7,404 nucleotides of DNA from Rhodospirillaceae bacterium (GTDB lineage: Bacteria > Pseudomonadota > Alphaproteobacteria > Thalassobaculales > Thalassobaculaceae). Each line of letters starts with the position of its first letter. Positions within the stretch are counted from its first letter, which is position 1. Location of the stretch: assembly GCA_002730675.1 (NCBI GenBank), contig PCAV01000097.1, forward strand, positions 2,552 to 9,955, read 5' to 3'. A program made the position numbers and the translations under genes. Below, piece after piece: positions 7,170 to 7,404 of this stretch. The notes beneath the pieces were generated by a model that did not search any database, was not told where the DNA came from, and saw only the letters and a program-made list of their open reading frames with translations.

Positions 7170-7404
7170 ATGACTAGGTACTCCTTAACGTGAGCTACAA
7201 TTTTAAGATTATAAACCTTTGAGAAAACTATCAAACCGGAATTGCTTGCTACCGCGAAGTCACGCTTATTTTAATCTCGGGTTGTAACTAGAGATCTAGA
7301 AGTCATTTTTAGTATTGGAGGAAGCCACTACTTAGTGACGCGAGTAAAATTAATTAATATCTCTCTTTAACTTTTAAGATTTGACGCCCGCGATACATAC
7401 CTGT
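7170..7404. other. Intergenic region upstream of the molybdenum enzyme gene
   Basis: I see no gene in this AT-rich stretch. It carries the promoter of the molybdenum enzyme gene at its left end and two short imperfect palindromes, at 7288-7299 and 7326-7337. A minus-strand gene could end just inside the right edge, since all three minus frames stop within about 50 bases of the window end, but nothing identifies one. Confidence 0.5.
7208..7234 (-). promoter_or_regulatory. Candidate sigma70-type promoter of the molybdenum enzyme gene
   Basis: On the minus strand TTGATA (7234-7229, five of six matches to TTGACA) is followed after 15 nt by a perfect TATAAT (7213-7208). Transcription would begin near 7201, giving a leader of about 30 nt that contains the AAGGAG ribosome binding site. 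The spacer is 2 nt shorter than ideal. This is the best-looking promoter in the window and implies that the gene is transcribed from its own start. Confidence 0.55.

Noticed and set aside
7288..7337. Two short palindromes, CTAGAGATCTAG and CACTACTTAGTG, as a paired operator
   Set aside because: Each has 5-bp arms around a 2-bp centre, but they share no sequence and lie well upstream of the best promoter. Such palindromes are expected by chance.

Overview
This 7.4 kb window is a compact, moderately AT-rich stretch of a bacterial chromosome. It holds five protein genes, each apparently a separate transcription unit, and all five encode enzymes of small-molecule catabolism. There is no rRNA, tRNA, CRISPR array, insertion sequence or phage gene. 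The protein set is an ADP-forming acyl-CoA ligase, a phytanoyl-CoA dioxygenase (PhyH) family oxygenase, an amidase, an MFE-2-type SDR and an aldehyde oxidase/CoxL-like large subunit. The protein style and short intergenic gaps suggest a free-living heterotroph, most likely a marine alphaproteobacterium. That placement is inferred from gene content and overall resemblance only.

Layout from left to right: (1) positions 2-1117 (+) hold the 3' part of an acyl-CoA/acetate-CoA ligase (ADP-forming) with a complete C-terminal ATP-grasp domain; its 5' end lies outside the window. (2) 1246-2049 (+) encode a PhyH-family Fe(II)/2-oxoglutarate dioxygenase whose metal-site motif resembles ectoine hydroxylase (EctD). 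(3) 2145-3638 (-) encode an amidase-signature hydrolase, convergent with gene 2. (4) An intergenic region of about 290 bp separates the divergent genes 3 and 5. It carries a 10-bp inverted repeat whose arms fall on candidate promoter elements of both genes. (5) 3930-4829 (+) encode a short-chain dehydrogenase of the multifunctional enzyme type 2 / 17-beta-HSD4 class. (6) 4875-7169 (-) encode a molybdopterin-binding large subunit of the xanthine dehydrogenase/CoxL superfamily, convergent with the SDR and preceded by a good sigma70-like promoter. (7) 7170-7404 is intergenic.

How the genes could work together is inference only. The amidase could release a carboxylic acid, the ADP-forming ligase could make its CoA thioester, the SDR could oxidise a 3-hydroxyacyl-CoA, and the dioxygenase and molybdenum enzyme could introduce oxygen into substrate carbons. 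The genes alternate in orientation, so they may equally be independent catabolic genes.

The most interesting points are two. The molybdenum enzyme has Gln where the near-invariant catalytic Glu of the superfamily should be, together with other changes in a cofactor loop. The shared control region between the amidase and SDR genes has an operator-like architecture.
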